Shown: positions 1 to 7,540 of the stretch, one piece after another
How positions within the stretch are numbered: position 1 is the first letter of the stretch
Layout: each line of letters opens with the position of its first letter
From: an uncultured Novosphingobium sp.
GTDB taxonomy: Bacteria > Pseudomonadota > Alphaproteobacteria > Sphingomonadales > Sphingomonadaceae
Assembly (NCBI GenBank): GCA_946886365.1
Contig: CAMPIM010000044.1
Coordinates: forward strand, 1-25,999
Length of the DNA: 25,999 nucleotides
Direction: 5' to 3'
Position numbers and translations under genes: made by a program
Notes under the pieces: model-generated
The model's input: only the letters and a program-made list of their open reading frames with translations
What the model was told of the DNA's origin: nothing
Database searches by the model: none

Positions 1-53
1 CCAGCGACCTACTGATTAAAAGTCAGTTGCTCTACCGACTGAGCTAAGGGCCC
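1..53 (-). tRNA. tRNA-Lys (anticodon TTT), 3' part outside the window
   Basis: Read on the minus strand, the first 53 bases give the acceptor 5' strand GGGCCCT, a D-arm (TAGCTCAGTCGGTAGAGCA) and an anticodon stem ACTGA/TCAGT. That stem closes the loop CTTTTAA, with anticodon TTT at 18-20, which decodes lysine. The variable loop and the first T-arm bases follow and the gene is then cut by the window edge. The match to bacterial tRNA-Lys is close along the visible part. No protein gene overlaps it. Confidence 0.93.
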
Positions 54-97
54 TCTCATGCGAGGTCCGCACGCACTAGAGGCCGTTATGCGACTGG

Positions 98-610
98 TCA
101 ACCTCTAGGGCGCAGCAAAACTTGCGCTTTTCGCAACCTTGCCCGCAGCTGCCGGATGGACAGGCCGGAAACCGGATCGCGCCAGCCCGGTGCGATCGCG
201 CAAAGCGGTGACAGCACGAAATCGCGCGCCCGAAATGCGGGGTGCGGAATGTTCAGCGTCCTGCTCTCCCAGCGCCCGCCGGACCACAGGATGATATCGA
301 TATCGATGCTGCGCGCTCCCCAGCGGCGATGGCGGCGCCTGCCGAGGCCCGCCTCAATCATCTTGAGCGCGCTCAACATTGCTTTCGGTGGCAGGTTGCT
401 ATCGATCAACAAGGCGCTGTTTGCATATTCCCGCAACGAAGGCCCGATCGGCGATGACGTCAATGTCGGCGCCATCGCAAGCACCCGGCCAAGCCGCCGC
501 AAGTCCGCCGCAGCTTCGCGCACCAGCATCTTGGGCGTCCGCTTCCCCGACAGCGGTCGGTTCGACCCTAGTGCAAGCGCGTAAAGATGAAGAGTGCTTG
601 TCTTGACCAT
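98..610 (-). CDS. folK: 2-amino-4-hydroxy-6-hydroxymethyldihydropteridine pyrophosphokinase (HPPK)
   Basis: This cytosolic enzyme transfers pyrophosphate from ATP to 6-hydroxymethyl-dihydropterin, the step before dihydropteroate synthase in folate synthesis. The 170-residue protein opens with the family's LALGSN strand (about residues 12-17). It carries the HPPK signature RRWGARSIDIDIIL (about 95-108), whose Asp103 and Asp105 are the expected magnesium ligands. The typical IPHPAFRARDFVLSPL segment follows (about 121-136). Length fits the family. Only 23 bp separate its start from the divergent glycosylase gene, so its promoter must lie partly inside that gene, unless one of the two starts is wrong. 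The tRNA-Lys gene lies just downstream on the same strand. Confidence 0.93.
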   Translation of the reverse strand: MVKTSTLHLYALALGSNRPLSGKRTPKMLVREAAADLRRLGRVLAMAPTLTSSPIGPSLREYANSALLIDSNLPPKAMLSALKMIEAGLGRRRHRRWGARSIDIDIILWSGGRWESRTLNIPHPAFRARDFVLSPLCAIAPGWRDPVSGLSIRQLRARLRKAQVLLRPRG

Positions 611-633
611 CGCACTGCGCCTAACCGCTACGC

Positions 634-1284
634 ATGACGCTGCAAAGCCCCATAGCTCATGCGGAAGCTCCGCTCGATTGTCCGCTCTGCCCGCGCCTCG
701 TCGCTTTGCGCGAGGAATGCCGGACCCAGCATCCAGACTGGTGGAACGCTCCTGTGCCTGCCTTCGGCGATCCGCTCGGCCGCATTGTCGTAGTCGGCCT
801 CGCTCCCGGCAAGCAGGGAGCCAATCGGACCGGCCGGGCCTTTACGGGAGATTTCGCCGGCAATCTTCTCTTCGCGACGCTGCTGAATGTCGGCCTAGCC
901 CAAGGCACCTATGAGGCTCGGCCCGATGATCAGCTCGTCCTGAACGACGCCATCATCCTCAATGCCGTGAAATGCCTCCCGCCGCAGAATAAGCCCGTAC
1001 CGCAGGAAGCGCATAATTGCCGCATATTCCTGAAGTCCGCCGTGGAAGCACTGCCCAACGCACGGATATTCATCGCGCTCGGCGAAATCGCGCATCAATC
1101 GGTCGTGAAGGTGCTGGGCGGCAAGCTCCCAAAGGCGCGCTTCGCCCATATGGCGGAACATCGCATGCCCAGCGGCAAGATCGTCATCGACAGCTATCAC
1201 TGTTCCCAAAGAAACATAATGACTGGCCGCCTGACGAATGAGATGTTTGCGGCCGTTTTCGAAAGGGCAGTGACGCTACTCTGA
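634..1284 (+). CDS. Uracil-DNA glycosylase, family 5 (UDGb)
   Basis: This is a base-excision repair enzyme that removes uracil, and in this family often other deaminated purines, from DNA. The 216-residue protein shows the family-5 motif GLAPG (55-59) followed by GANRTGRAFTGDFAG (62-76). The AVKCLPP segment and the C-terminal SYHCSQRNIMTGRLT block (187-201) match the family. Cys16, Cys19, Cys114 and Cys129 are placed as the four ligands of the [4Fe-4S] cluster of family 4/5 enzymes. The catalytic loop, usually HPS, reads His189-Cys-Ser here. No Shine-Dalgarno is visible before the ATG, so a leaderless transcript is possible. The gene ends 10 bp from the convergent ABM gene. Confidence 0.88.
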   Translation: MTLQSPIAHAEAPLDCPLCPRLVALREECRTQHPDWWNAPVPAFGDPLGRIVVVGLAPGKQGANRTGRAFTGDFAGNLLFATLLNVGLAQGTYEARPDDQLVLNDAIILNAVKCLPPQNKPVPQEAHNCRIFLKSAVEALPNARIFIALGEIAHQSVVKVLGGKLPKARFAHMAEHRMPSGKIVIDSYHCSQRNIMTGRLTNEMFAAVFERAVTLL

Positions 1285-1294
1285 CGCGGACCGC

Positions 1295-1585
1295 TCAGCT
1301 TATCACATAGTCGAGATAAGCGCCTTCCGGCGGCCCATCCATCGCGTCCATCATTGGCCCGAACAGCCCCTTGTCCAGCATCGGCCCCGCCGCCTTGTGC
1401 GCTTCGACATCAGCCCAGCGCTCGATAAAAACGAAGCGGCGTTCATTCCCCAGGTCGCGCAGCATCTCGACACCCTCGCAACCCGGAAGCGGGCGGACGG
1501 CGTCGGCAAGCGCGCGAAGGGCACTTTCCAGCGCGGCGTCCGATCCCTCTCGGGCGTGCATCACATAATGGCGTGCTACCGTCAT
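1295..1585 (-). CDS. Antibiotic biosynthesis monooxygenase (ABM) domain protein
   Basis: A 96-residue single-domain protein of the ABM/dimeric alpha-beta barrel fold, resembling small putative quinol monooxygenases. Visible hallmarks are the N-terminal strand TVARHYVMHAREG, a central helix with PLPGCEGVEMLRD, the RRFVFIERWADVEAHKAA block typical of the family, and a short C-terminal strand. The ATG at 1585 was chosen because GGGAG sits nine bases upstream. The frame stays open further upstream, but there it overlaps aguB and loses family character. It is the last gene of the aguA operon, 16 bp after aguB. Its substrate is unknown. A link to amine or aldehyde chemistry is only suggested by position. 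Confidence 0.83.
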   Translation of the reverse strand: MTVARHYVMHAREGSDAALESALRALADAVRPLPGCEGVEMLRDLGNERRFVFIERWADVEAHKAAGPMLDKGLFGPMMDAMDGPPEGAYLDYVIS

Positions 1586-1601
1586 GGCGTCATTCTCCCA
1601 A

Positions 1602-2450
1602 TCAGATGTCTTGTGCGATCCGGGAATAAAGCTCCGGCCGCCGGTCGCGGAAGAACCCCATGCCTGCCCGATGCTTGCGCGCCTGGGCCAGATCGATCGT
1701 GGCGACCAGAGCGCCATTGTCCTTGGCATCGGCTTCCGCCGCGAAATCGCCCCACTCATCGCTGATGAAGCTGTGGCCGTAGAATTTCTGGCCTTCCTCG
1801 TCGCCAATCCGGTTCGCCGCGATGACCGGCATACAATTGCTGACGGCATGGCCGATCATCGCCCGGCGCCACATGCGGCTCGTGTCCAGATCCGCATCAT
1901 AGGGTTCAGATCCGATCGCGGTAGGGTAGAAGAGCAGCTCGGCCCCCATCAGCGCCATGACCCGCGCCGCCTCCGGATACCATTGGTCCCAGCAAATGCC
2001 GACGCCGATCGTGCCGTAGCGCGTCTCCCACACCTTGAATCCGCTATTGCCGGGACGGAAATAATATTTTTCCTCATAACCCGGCCCGTCCGGAATGTGG
2101 CTCTTGCGATAGACGCCCATGATCTCGCCTTCATCATCGATCATCGCGAGAGAATTATAATGATGCTGGCCGTCGCGTTCGAAAAAGCTGGTGGGAATAT
2201 AGACGCGCTCCGCCTTTGCCACCTTGCGCATCTCGGCCACGGCGGGATGTTCGCCGATCGGCTTGGCATTGGCGAACAGGGCCTCATCCTCGACCTTGCA
2301 GAAATAATGCCCTTCGAACAGTTCGGGCGGCAGGACGATCTTCGCGCCCCGTGCCGCTGCCTTCACCACATGGTCCGACACCATGGCGACATTGTCATCC
2401 AGATCCTCTGAAAAGGCGAGCTGAAGGGCGGCAACGGTGACTTTGGTCAT
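1602..2450 (-). CDS. aguB: N-carbamoylputrescine amidase
   Basis: This cytosolic nitrilase-superfamily enzyme hydrolyses N-carbamoylputrescine to putrescine, ammonia and CO2, the last step of the agmatine route. The 282-residue protein has the Glu-Lys-Cys triad of the superfamily. Glu43 lies in PPELFEGHYFC, Lys116 in YRKSHIPDGPGY, and Cys153 in GICWDQWYPEAAR. The GPGYEEKYYF and GSEPYD segments are typical of AguB rather than of general nitrilases. Length is normal. The gene follows a DUF3147 gene by 13 bp and belongs to one operon with aguA, which makes its substrate. Confidence 0.94.
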   Translation of the reverse strand: MTKVTVAALQLAFSEDLDDNVAMVSDHVVKAAARGAKIVLPPELFEGHYFCKVEDEALFANAKPIGEHPAVAEMRKVAKAERVYIPTSFFERDGQHHYNSLAMIDDEGEIMGVYRKSHIPDGPGYEEKYYFRPGNSGFKVWETRYGTIGVGICWDQWYPEAARVMALMGAELLFYPTAIGSEPYDADLDTSRMWRRAMIGHAVSNCMPVIAANRIGDEEGQKFYGHSFISDEWGDFAAEADAKDNGALVATIDLAQARKHRAGMGFFRDRRPELYSRIAQDI

Positions 2451-2463
2451 ATCCTCGATGGTC

Positions 2464-2817
2464 CTAAAGGCGAATGCCCAATCGGGCGGTGATGGCGACG
2501 GTTGCGAGATAGAGAAGGATCGTCATTGCGCAACCGGCGATCAATGCTGGGGGAAAGGAAATGCCCCGCCGCAGCAGCGCGGGGATCAGCAGGAACACGG
2601 GCAGGGACGGCAGGACATAGTAAAAGGTCGCCTCTGCATGCCGCGCCATATTCTCGGCATCGGGCTTGTCATTCCACAGCCATATCATCCCCAGAACCGA
2701 AATCAGGGGCAGGGACGCGATCAACGCGCCCAGCGCCGGATAGCGCCGGGATACGACAGACACGATGGCGATGATGACGCCCGACAAAAGCGCGCGTATC
2801 GCCAGCATTCCGCTCAT
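2464..2817 (-). CDS. DUF3147-like small integral membrane protein
   Basis: A 117-residue hydrophobic protein with four likely membrane segments: about residues 5-22, 26-47, 66-86 and 92-112. Short basic loops (SRRYP, LLRRG) separate them. The sequence resembles DUF3147 proteins, whose function is not established. The start is the ATG at 2817, whose A is also the last base of the aguA stop codon (TGATG), a usual sign of translational coupling. It sits between the two enzymes of putrescine synthesis, so a role in moving agmatine, putrescine or a related cation across the inner membrane is tempting but unproven. Confidence 0.8.
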   Translation of the reverse strand: MSGMLAIRALLSGVIIAIVSVVSRRYPALGALIASLPLISVLGMIWLWNDKPDAENMARHAEATFYYVLPSLPVFLLIPALLRRGISFPPALIAGCAMTILLYLATVAITARLGIRL

Positions 2818-3800
2818 CACGCGGACGGCATCTGCTGGCTGCAACAATGGAAACTGCCGCCGCCCGACAGGATGGCGTCGCTGCGGAGCCCGATGATCTC
2901 GCGATCGGGGAAGAACGGCTTGATCGCGTCCAGCGCCGCCTGATCATTGGGCTTGCCATAGACGGGCACGATGACGGCAGCGTTGCCGATATAGAAATTC
3001 ATGTAACTGGCGGGGATGACTTCACCATCCACCAGCACGCGGCCGGGAGAGGGGATGGACGCCACCTCGACGCCGAACGCCTTGGCGCGGGCGCGGGCAT
3101 CGGCATAGATGGCGGCGTTCGGATCATCATCCGTGCTTGCTTCGGGCAGCGCCAGCACCCCCGGAGCAACGAAGCGCGCCAGATTATCGACATGGCCGTC
3201 CGTATGATCGTTCAGCAACCCGTCGCCCAGCCACAGCATGTCGGACAGCCCCAGCGATCCCGCCAGCAGCGTTTCGATCTTGCCCCGATCCAGGTCCGGA
3301 TTGCGATTGGGATTGAGCAGGCATTGCTCAGTCGTCACGAACAGGCCGGTGCCATCCGTGTCGACGGCGCCGCCTTCGAATATCCAATGCTGCGAGGATG
3401 TCGCCAACCCGGTGGTCGCGGCCAGACGCGCACCGATATCTTCATCGCCCGGCATCTGATATTTGCCGCCCCAGCCATTGAAGCCGAAATCGACCAGAGC
3501 CCGCTCGTCCCCGCGCATCACCGCGATCGGCGCCGTGTCCCGCAGCCATACGTCGCCCAGCTTTTGGACGACGATCGTCACATCCGGTCCAGCCAGCGAT
3601 CGCGCCACTTCCGCGTCGCCCTCATTGGCGCAGACCAGCCGCACTTCTTCACCCCTGCCATCGGCATGAAGCGCCCTGGCAAAGGCAGCGATTTGCACCC
3701 GCGCATCTGCGAACGCGTCCGGCCATTCTTCCGGATAAGTGGGAAAGCCGATCCAGGTCCATTCATGCGGCGCCCATTCGGCAGGCATACGGAATGTCAT
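2817..3800 (-). CDS. aguA: Agmatine deiminase
   Basis: This cytosolic enzyme of the guanidino-group-modifying superfamily converts agmatine to N-carbamoylputrescine and ammonia. The 327-residue protein begins with the family's RMPAEWAPHEWTWIGFP. It contains DVWLRDTAP, FEGGAVDTDG and NDHTDGHVDN, which carry substrate-binding acidic and histidine residues, and ends with GGGSFHCCSQQMP, where Cys319 is the expected nucleophile. The ATG at 3800 is preceded by AGGAG at good spacing. It is the first gene of the operon that continues with DUF3147 and aguB. No arginine decarboxylase is in the window, so the agmatine source is elsewhere or external. Confidence 0.95.
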   Translation of the reverse strand: MTFRMPAEWAPHEWTWIGFPTYPEEWPDAFADARVQIAAFARALHADGRGEEVRLVCANEGDAEVARSLAGPDVTIVVQKLGDVWLRDTAPIAVMRGDERALVDFGFNGWGGKYQMPGDEDIGARLAATTGLATSSQHWIFEGGAVDTDGTGLFVTTEQCLLNPNRNPDLDRGKIETLLAGSLGLSDMLWLGDGLLNDHTDGHVDNLARFVAPGVLALPEASTDDDPNAAIYADARARAKAFGVEVASIPSPGRVLVDGEVIPASYMNFYIGNAAVIVPVYGKPNDQAALDAIKPFFPDREIIGLRSDAILSGGGSFHCCSQQMPSA

Positions 3801-3881
3801 CGGCTTTCTCCTGCTGAGATGGCGTTGTCCCCTGCGCTCTACAGGATTGCGGTCAGTGTGACAGCGCCAAATTCAACGGCG

Positions 3882-4439
3882 TCAGCCCATTATCTGCGCC
3901 GCCCACTGATCAAGCAATTTGAATCCAAGGGCTACCTCGAAACTCAATCCCGCATATGTATCCTGACGCCAACGGACCATGGCATCCCGCTTGCCCAGCC
4001 CTTCTACAAAGACCTGCACCTTCATGTTTTCCCGAAGCTGACCTGCTTCGTCGAGGACCTTGATCCCGAACAGCGAAATGTCCTGCATCATACAGGAATG
4101 CGTGCCGGTGATAGCGGATACGGTAATAGGCATGACGATGTTCAGCCGAACGGCTTCCCGTTCGCTGCGACCCTGCCTCTGTTCCGCGATGATGGTCGAA
4201 ATGGCGATATGCTCTTCGAACAGCAAAGATACATGATCGCCCATGTTCATGCCGACGACGGCCGAAACGGAAAACCCGTTTCGCAGCCCCAGTGTGACGC
4301 TTTCGCCCGCCATCATCGGCAGGCTGGTGCGTACGAGTGCTTCACGCGGTGACAGCGAATGGACGACGCACAGGCATTCCTTGTGCGCCGTCACCAACTT
4401 GCCGACATGCAAGATTGTGACTGACTTATTGACTTCCAC
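3882..4439 (-). CDS. PilZ domain protein (likely cyclic-di-GMP binding)
   Basis: A 185-residue soluble protein whose C-terminal half (about 90-180) is a PilZ domain. It has an arginine pair in RSEREAVR (Arg94 and Arg98 in the RxxxR spacing) and D120-x-S122-x-x-G125, the D/NxSxxG motif. These two motifs contact cyclic di-GMP in the family. The N-terminal half (about 7-85) looks like a second beta-barrel without the arginines, so it may be a degenerate or YcgR-N-like domain. The start is GTG, chosen because GGGGA lies just upstream and no other start precedes it in frame. No flagellar or polysaccharide gene is nearby to name a target. Confidence 0.82.
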   Translation of the reverse strand: MEVNKSVTILHVGKLVTAHKECLCVVHSLSPREALVRTSLPMMAGESVTLGLRNGFSVSAVVGMNMGDHVSLLFEEHIAISTIIAEQRQGRSEREAVRLNIVMPITVSAITGTHSCMMQDISLFGIKVLDEAGQLRENMKVQVFVEGLGKRDAMVRWRQDTYAGLSFEVALGFKLLDQWAAQIMG

Positions 4440-4588
4440 GACCCATCCCCATTTTTTTATCGTTACGTGTCCGATTCTTCGGACCCTGTGGTCATAGGGA
4501 TCAAGTTTCCGTAAGGGAAATAATTAACCGGCTGGCCTTGTTGGATAATTGGGCAGCGCGCAGCTTGATGTTCTGCATCGGATCGGAT

Positions 4589-4612
4589 GAAAAATAGCGC
4601 GTCGGTCGCGCT
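4589..4612 (-). terminator. Rho-independent terminator of the M28 peptidase gene
   Basis: On the minus strand a six-base-pair stem (AGCGCG/CGCGCT, loop ACCGA) is followed by ATTTTT. The first base of the stem overlaps the TAA stop codon of the peptidase gene, so the terminator sits right at the end of the coding frame. Confidence 0.65.
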
Positions 4613-6267
4613 TAATGATGCTGATTGCTGACTCGACTTTTGTCCCGGATCGCGCGGAATTCGTCCCCTGCCATCCAGTTCGGCCACTCGGTGGTGTTCG
4701 CCAGTGCCCTGCCGACCTCGTAGTAAAGTTTGAGGTCAGCCTTCACGCCGCTCCAGTCCCATTTTGGATCATATTCGTCCTTTGGGCTGTGGTAACGATG
4801 CTCTTCATAATCCTTCGCCGCAGCGGCGCCCGCTTCAATCCCGCCCTTCGCCAGGTCTTGCCCCCCTTCGAAATAGAGCATGGGCACGCCATGTTTGGCA
4901 AAACTGAAATGGTCGGATCGATAGTAGAATCCTTTTTCCGGTGTGGGCTCCAGGCTGGCTACACGCTTCTGCGCGGCCAGGGCATGATCCAGATAGGCGT
5001 CCAACTGCGATTTGCCCTTGCCGATCACCACGACGTTTTTCGCCAGCCCTGCCATGCTGAGTGCGTCCATGTTGACGCCGCCCACTGTCTGCCTGAGCGG
5101 AAAGACGGGGTGGTTCCCATAATAGGCTGATCCCAGAAGCCCGGACTCCTCGGCTGTCACCGCCAGGAACACCTGACTACGCGCGCTCGGCCCCGCTTTC
5201 ACATTCGCCTCCGCCAGCGCGACCAGCGCTGCCGTCCCGGTCGCATTGTCGATGGCGCCGTTGCAGATGTCGTCGCCATCGGGCGCGGCCTCGCAGCGAC
5301 CCAGATGGTCCCAATGCGCCGCATAGAGCACATATTCATCAGGTCGCGTCTTGCCCGGCAGCAGGGCCACGAGATTCTTGGACATGTGCTTGCGGGTGGC
5401 ATTGTCGAAGGAAACGCTCGCCTTGATGCCCTTCAACGGCACTGCCTTGAACCCGCGCTTCTTCGCCGCCGCGCTCAATCTATTCAGATTAAGGCCCGCG
5501 CTCGCCATCAGCGCCGCAGCCTTGTCCTTCTGCATCCACCCGATAGCCGCCGATTGTTTTGCATTGCCGTCCGCGCTGTCCGCGACATGCTGCGCCCCTG
5601 TCCAGCTCGATTGAACGACGTTCCAGCCATAGGCGGCGGGCATAGTGTCATGGACGATGATCGCAGCCGCCGCGCCCTGCCGCGCGGCCTCTTCGAATTT
5701 GTAGGTCCAACGGCCATAATAGGTCATGGCGCGGCCCTTGAACGGCCCACTAAGAGTAGGGTTCTGATAATCGGGATCGTTGACTAGAATGATGACCGTC
5801 TTGCCTCGGACGTTCACCCCGGCATAGTCGTTCCACTTCTTTTCAGGCGCTTTGATGCCATAGCCGACGAAGACGACCGGGCTATCCTGGACCTCGATAT
5901 GCGGCGCAGCCGTGCGGTAGGTGGCGATCACCATCTGCGATCCATAATCGGCCGAAACCGGCCCCTTGCCGCCAATGAAACGCAGCGGCGAAACATTCTT
6001 CGCCGCGATCTCCACGAGCGGGACATCCTGGAACCAGCTGCCCTTGTTGCCCGGCTTCAGTCCGATCGCCTCGAACCGCCGCACCAAATAGGAAAGCGTC
6101 TTCTCCTCACCCGCAGTCCCCGGCGCCCGCCCTTCATAGGCGTCCGATGAAATTTCTTTCACCACCTCCTTCATGGTTTCGATCGACGGACTTACGTCCG
6201 ACGGCGCAGCCGCCGCGGCACTGCTGGCGAGGAGAGCGATCAGCAAACTCGGAGAACGCAGGCGCAT
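4612..6267 (-). CDS. Exported M28-family zinc metallopeptidase
   Basis: The predicted protein has a signal peptide (MRLRSPSLLIALLASSAAAAA) and is probably periplasmic or secreted. It combines a protease-associated-like insert (about 120-300) with an M28 aminopeptidase domain. Metal and catalytic residues are visible: His318 and Asp320 in AHWDHLG, Asp340 in NGAIDNATG, Glu373/Glu374 in TAEESGLLGS, Asp401 in NMDAL and His493 in HSPKDEYD. The 551-residue length fits exported M28 peptidases of sphingomonads. The start at 6267 gives a compact signal peptide after AAGG; an ATG at 6300, after GAAGG, would add 11 residues. Substrate is not predictable beyond release of N-terminal amino acids or dipeptides. 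Confidence 0.88.
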   Translation of the reverse strand: MRLRSPSLLIALLASSAAAAAPSDVSPSIETMKEVVKEISSDAYEGRAPGTAGEEKTLSYLVRRFEAIGLKPGNKGSWFQDVPLVEIAAKNVSPLRFIGGKGPVSADYGSQMVIATYRTAAPHIEVQDSPVVFVGYGIKAPEKKWNDYAGVNVRGKTVIILVNDPDYQNPTLSGPFKGRAMTYYGRWTYKFEEAARQGAAAAIIVHDTMPAAYGWNVVQSSWTGAQHVADSADGNAKQSAAIGWMQKDKAAALMASAGLNLNRLSAAAKKRGFKAVPLKGIKASVSFDNATRKHMSKNLVALLPGKTRPDEYVLYAAHWDHLGRCEAAPDGDDICNGAIDNATGTAALVALAEANVKAGPSARSQVFLAVTAEESGLLGSAYYGNHPVFPLRQTVGGVNMDALSMAGLAKNVVVIGKGKSQLDAYLDHALAAQKRVASLEPTPEKGFYYRSDHFSFAKHGVPMLYFEGGQDLAKGGIEAGAAAAKDYEEHRYHSPKDEYDPKWDWSGVKADLKLYYEVGRALANTTEWPNWMAGDEFRAIRDKSRVSNQHH

Positions 6268-6348
6268 GGCAATAGCCTTGAAAAGGGAAGGGCGCAGCAT
6301 TTCTGCCAGCAGCCTTCACACGGGACAAGGCATGTTGAACAAACAAAA

Positions 6349-6372
6349 AAGGCGGCCCCGAAGGACCGCCTT
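6349..6372 (-). terminator. Rho-independent terminator of rpsD
   Basis: On the minus strand the ten-base-pair stem AAGGCGGTCC/GGGCCGCCTT (one G-U pair) closes a TTCG tetraloop and is followed by TTTTTTGTTTG. This is a textbook terminator, 25 bp after the rpsD stop and before the M28 gene on the same strand, so the two genes are probably separate transcripts. Confidence 0.92.
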
Positions 6373-6396
6373 TCCGTAAATCATGACCCTGACGGA

Positions 6397-7011
6397 TCAG
6401 CGCGAATAGAATTCGACGACCAGATTCGGTTCCATCTTCACCGGGTAGGGTACTTCGTCCAGCGACGGGACGCGGACATAGGTGACCTTGGCTGCGCCAT
6501 CGGGCGACACATAGTCAGGGATGTCGCGCTCGGGCAGGCTCTGTGCTTCCAGAACCAGCGCCATTTCCTGCGCCTTCTTGCCCAGGGTGATTTCGTCGCC
6601 CGGCTTAACCAGACGGCTTGCGATGTTGCACTTCACGCCGTTCACATAGACGTGACCGTGCGAAACCAGCTGACGCGCCGACCAGATGGTGGGTGTGAAC
6701 TTGGCGCGATAAACTACTGCGTCCAGGCGGCGCTCCAGCAGGCCGATCAGGTTCTGGCCGGTGTCGCCCTTCATGCGGGCGGCTTCGGTGTAGTTTTTCT
6801 TGAACTGCTTTTCGGTGATGTCGCCGTAATAGCCCTTCAGCTTCTGCTTCGCCTTCAGCTGGATGCCATAGTCGGACATCTTGCCCTTGCGGCGCTGACC
6901 GTGCTGACCGGGACCATATTCACGCTTGTTGACCGGGCTCTTCGGACGACCCCAGATGTTCTCGCCCATGCGGCGGTCGAGTTTATACTTGGCGCTGGAA
7001 CGCTTCGACAT
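6397..7011 (-). CDS. rpsD: 30S ribosomal protein S4
   Basis: S4 is a primary binder of the 16S rRNA 5' domain and an early assembly protein of the small subunit. The 204-residue protein starts [21 protein letters not shown] and has [20 protein letters not shown] typical of S4. It carries the S4 RNA-binding motif (about 94-155) with [14 protein letters not shown] and [15 protein letters not shown]. It has no zinc cysteines in the N-terminal region, so it is the zinc-free form. AAGGA precedes the ATG at normal spacing. It stands alone, outside the large ribosomal protein clusters, with its own terminator. A long hairpin lies in its presumed leader. Confidence 0.98.
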   Translation of the reverse strand: MSKRSSAKYKLDRRMGENIWGRPKSPVNKREYGPGQHGQRRKGKMSDYGIQLKAKQKLKGYYGDITEKQFKKNYTEAARMKGDTGQNLIGLLERRLDAVVYRAKFTPTIWSARQLVSHGHVYVNGVKCNIASRLVKPGDEITLGKKAQEMALVLEAQSLPERDIPDYVSPDGAAKVTYVRVPSLDEVPYPVKMEPNLVVEFYSR

Positions 7012-7044
7012 GATAATTCCTTACAATCGCTAACAACGTTTGTT

Positions 7045-7089
7045 CACCCTCCTGATCCGAAAACCGGTTCCCACTTTTCGGGGAGGGTG
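7045..7089. repeat. Double-stem palindromic repeat (REP-like) upstream of rpsD
   Basis: An outer eight-base-pair stem (CACCCTCC/GGAGGGTG, 7045-7052 with 7082-7089) encloses an inner seven-base-pair stem (CCGAAAA/TTTTCGG, 7057-7063 with 7075-7081). The loop region is CCGGTTCCCAC. From general knowledge, the core CCGAAAA-CCGGTTCCCAC-TTTTCGG resembles a short element scattered through many alphaproteobacterial genomes. It lies 34-78 bases before the rpsD start, in the divergent gap with the chorismate mutase gene. Only one copy was seen in this window. Confidence 0.7.
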
Positions 7090-7177
7090 AAAGTTATTCC
7101 CGGTACTCGCCTGCTTGCCATAAAGGGGCAGGGCCGCCGCTTCACCGGGGTGCGGGGCCAATCACGAAGGCGCGCCT

Positions 7178-7540
7178 ATGAAGAAGGCAAAGTGGCATGT
7201 CAACCCTCGACAGCTGCCCTCGGCGCGCCTAGTCAGCGTCGCCATGGACCCCGAAAACTACACCAGCATGGCGCAAGTCCGGACCGGCGTGGATGAAATC
7301 GACCGTCAGCTCGTTGCGCTGCTCGCTCGACGCTTCGCCCACATGCGCGCGGCCGCCCGTATCAAGCCGGAAAGAAGCGCCGTACGCGACGAAGCGCGTA
7401 AGGCGGAGGTGATCGACAATGTTCGCGCTGAAGCTGCTCGTCTAGGCGTTCCCGCTGACATTCTCGCTGCTTTGTGGGATCAGTTGGTTGAAGCTTCGAT
7501 CGCCTATGAAATGAAGGAATTCGATCGCCTCAAGGCTTAG
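7178..7540 (+). CDS. Chorismate mutase, AroQ (all-helical) class
   Basis: It rearranges chorismate to prephenate, the entry to phenylalanine and tyrosine synthesis. The AroQ domain runs from AQVRTGVDEIDRQLVALLARR through AARIKPERSAVRDEARKAEVI to LWDQLVEASIAYE. It shows the expected arginines, the lysine of RIK and the late Glu/Gln region of the fold. This is a stand-alone mutase without prephenate dehydratase or dehydrogenase. The ATG at 7178 has GAAGG seven bases upstream. A second ATG at 7244 starts exactly at the conserved domain but has no ribosome site, so the first 22 residues are uncertain. The gene is divergent from rpsD and overlaps the convergent trmJ gene by four bases. Confidence 0.85.
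   Translation: MKKAKWHVNPRQLPSARLVSVAMDPENYTSMAQVRTGVDEIDRQLVALLARRFAHMRAAARIKPERSAVRDEARKAEVIDNVRAEAARLGVPADILAALWDQLVEASIAYEMKEFDRLKA

Noticed and set aside
1586..1849. N-terminal extension of the ABM gene to 184 residues
   Set aside because: The extension is an Arg/Ser-rich shadow of aguB; the ABM domain and its ribosome site start at 1585.
2847..4352. 501-codon plus-strand open frame
   Set aside because: It is antisense to aguA and the PilZ gene, both of which have full family motifs. Its translation is rich in His/Arg/Asp-type shadow sequence and has no domain.
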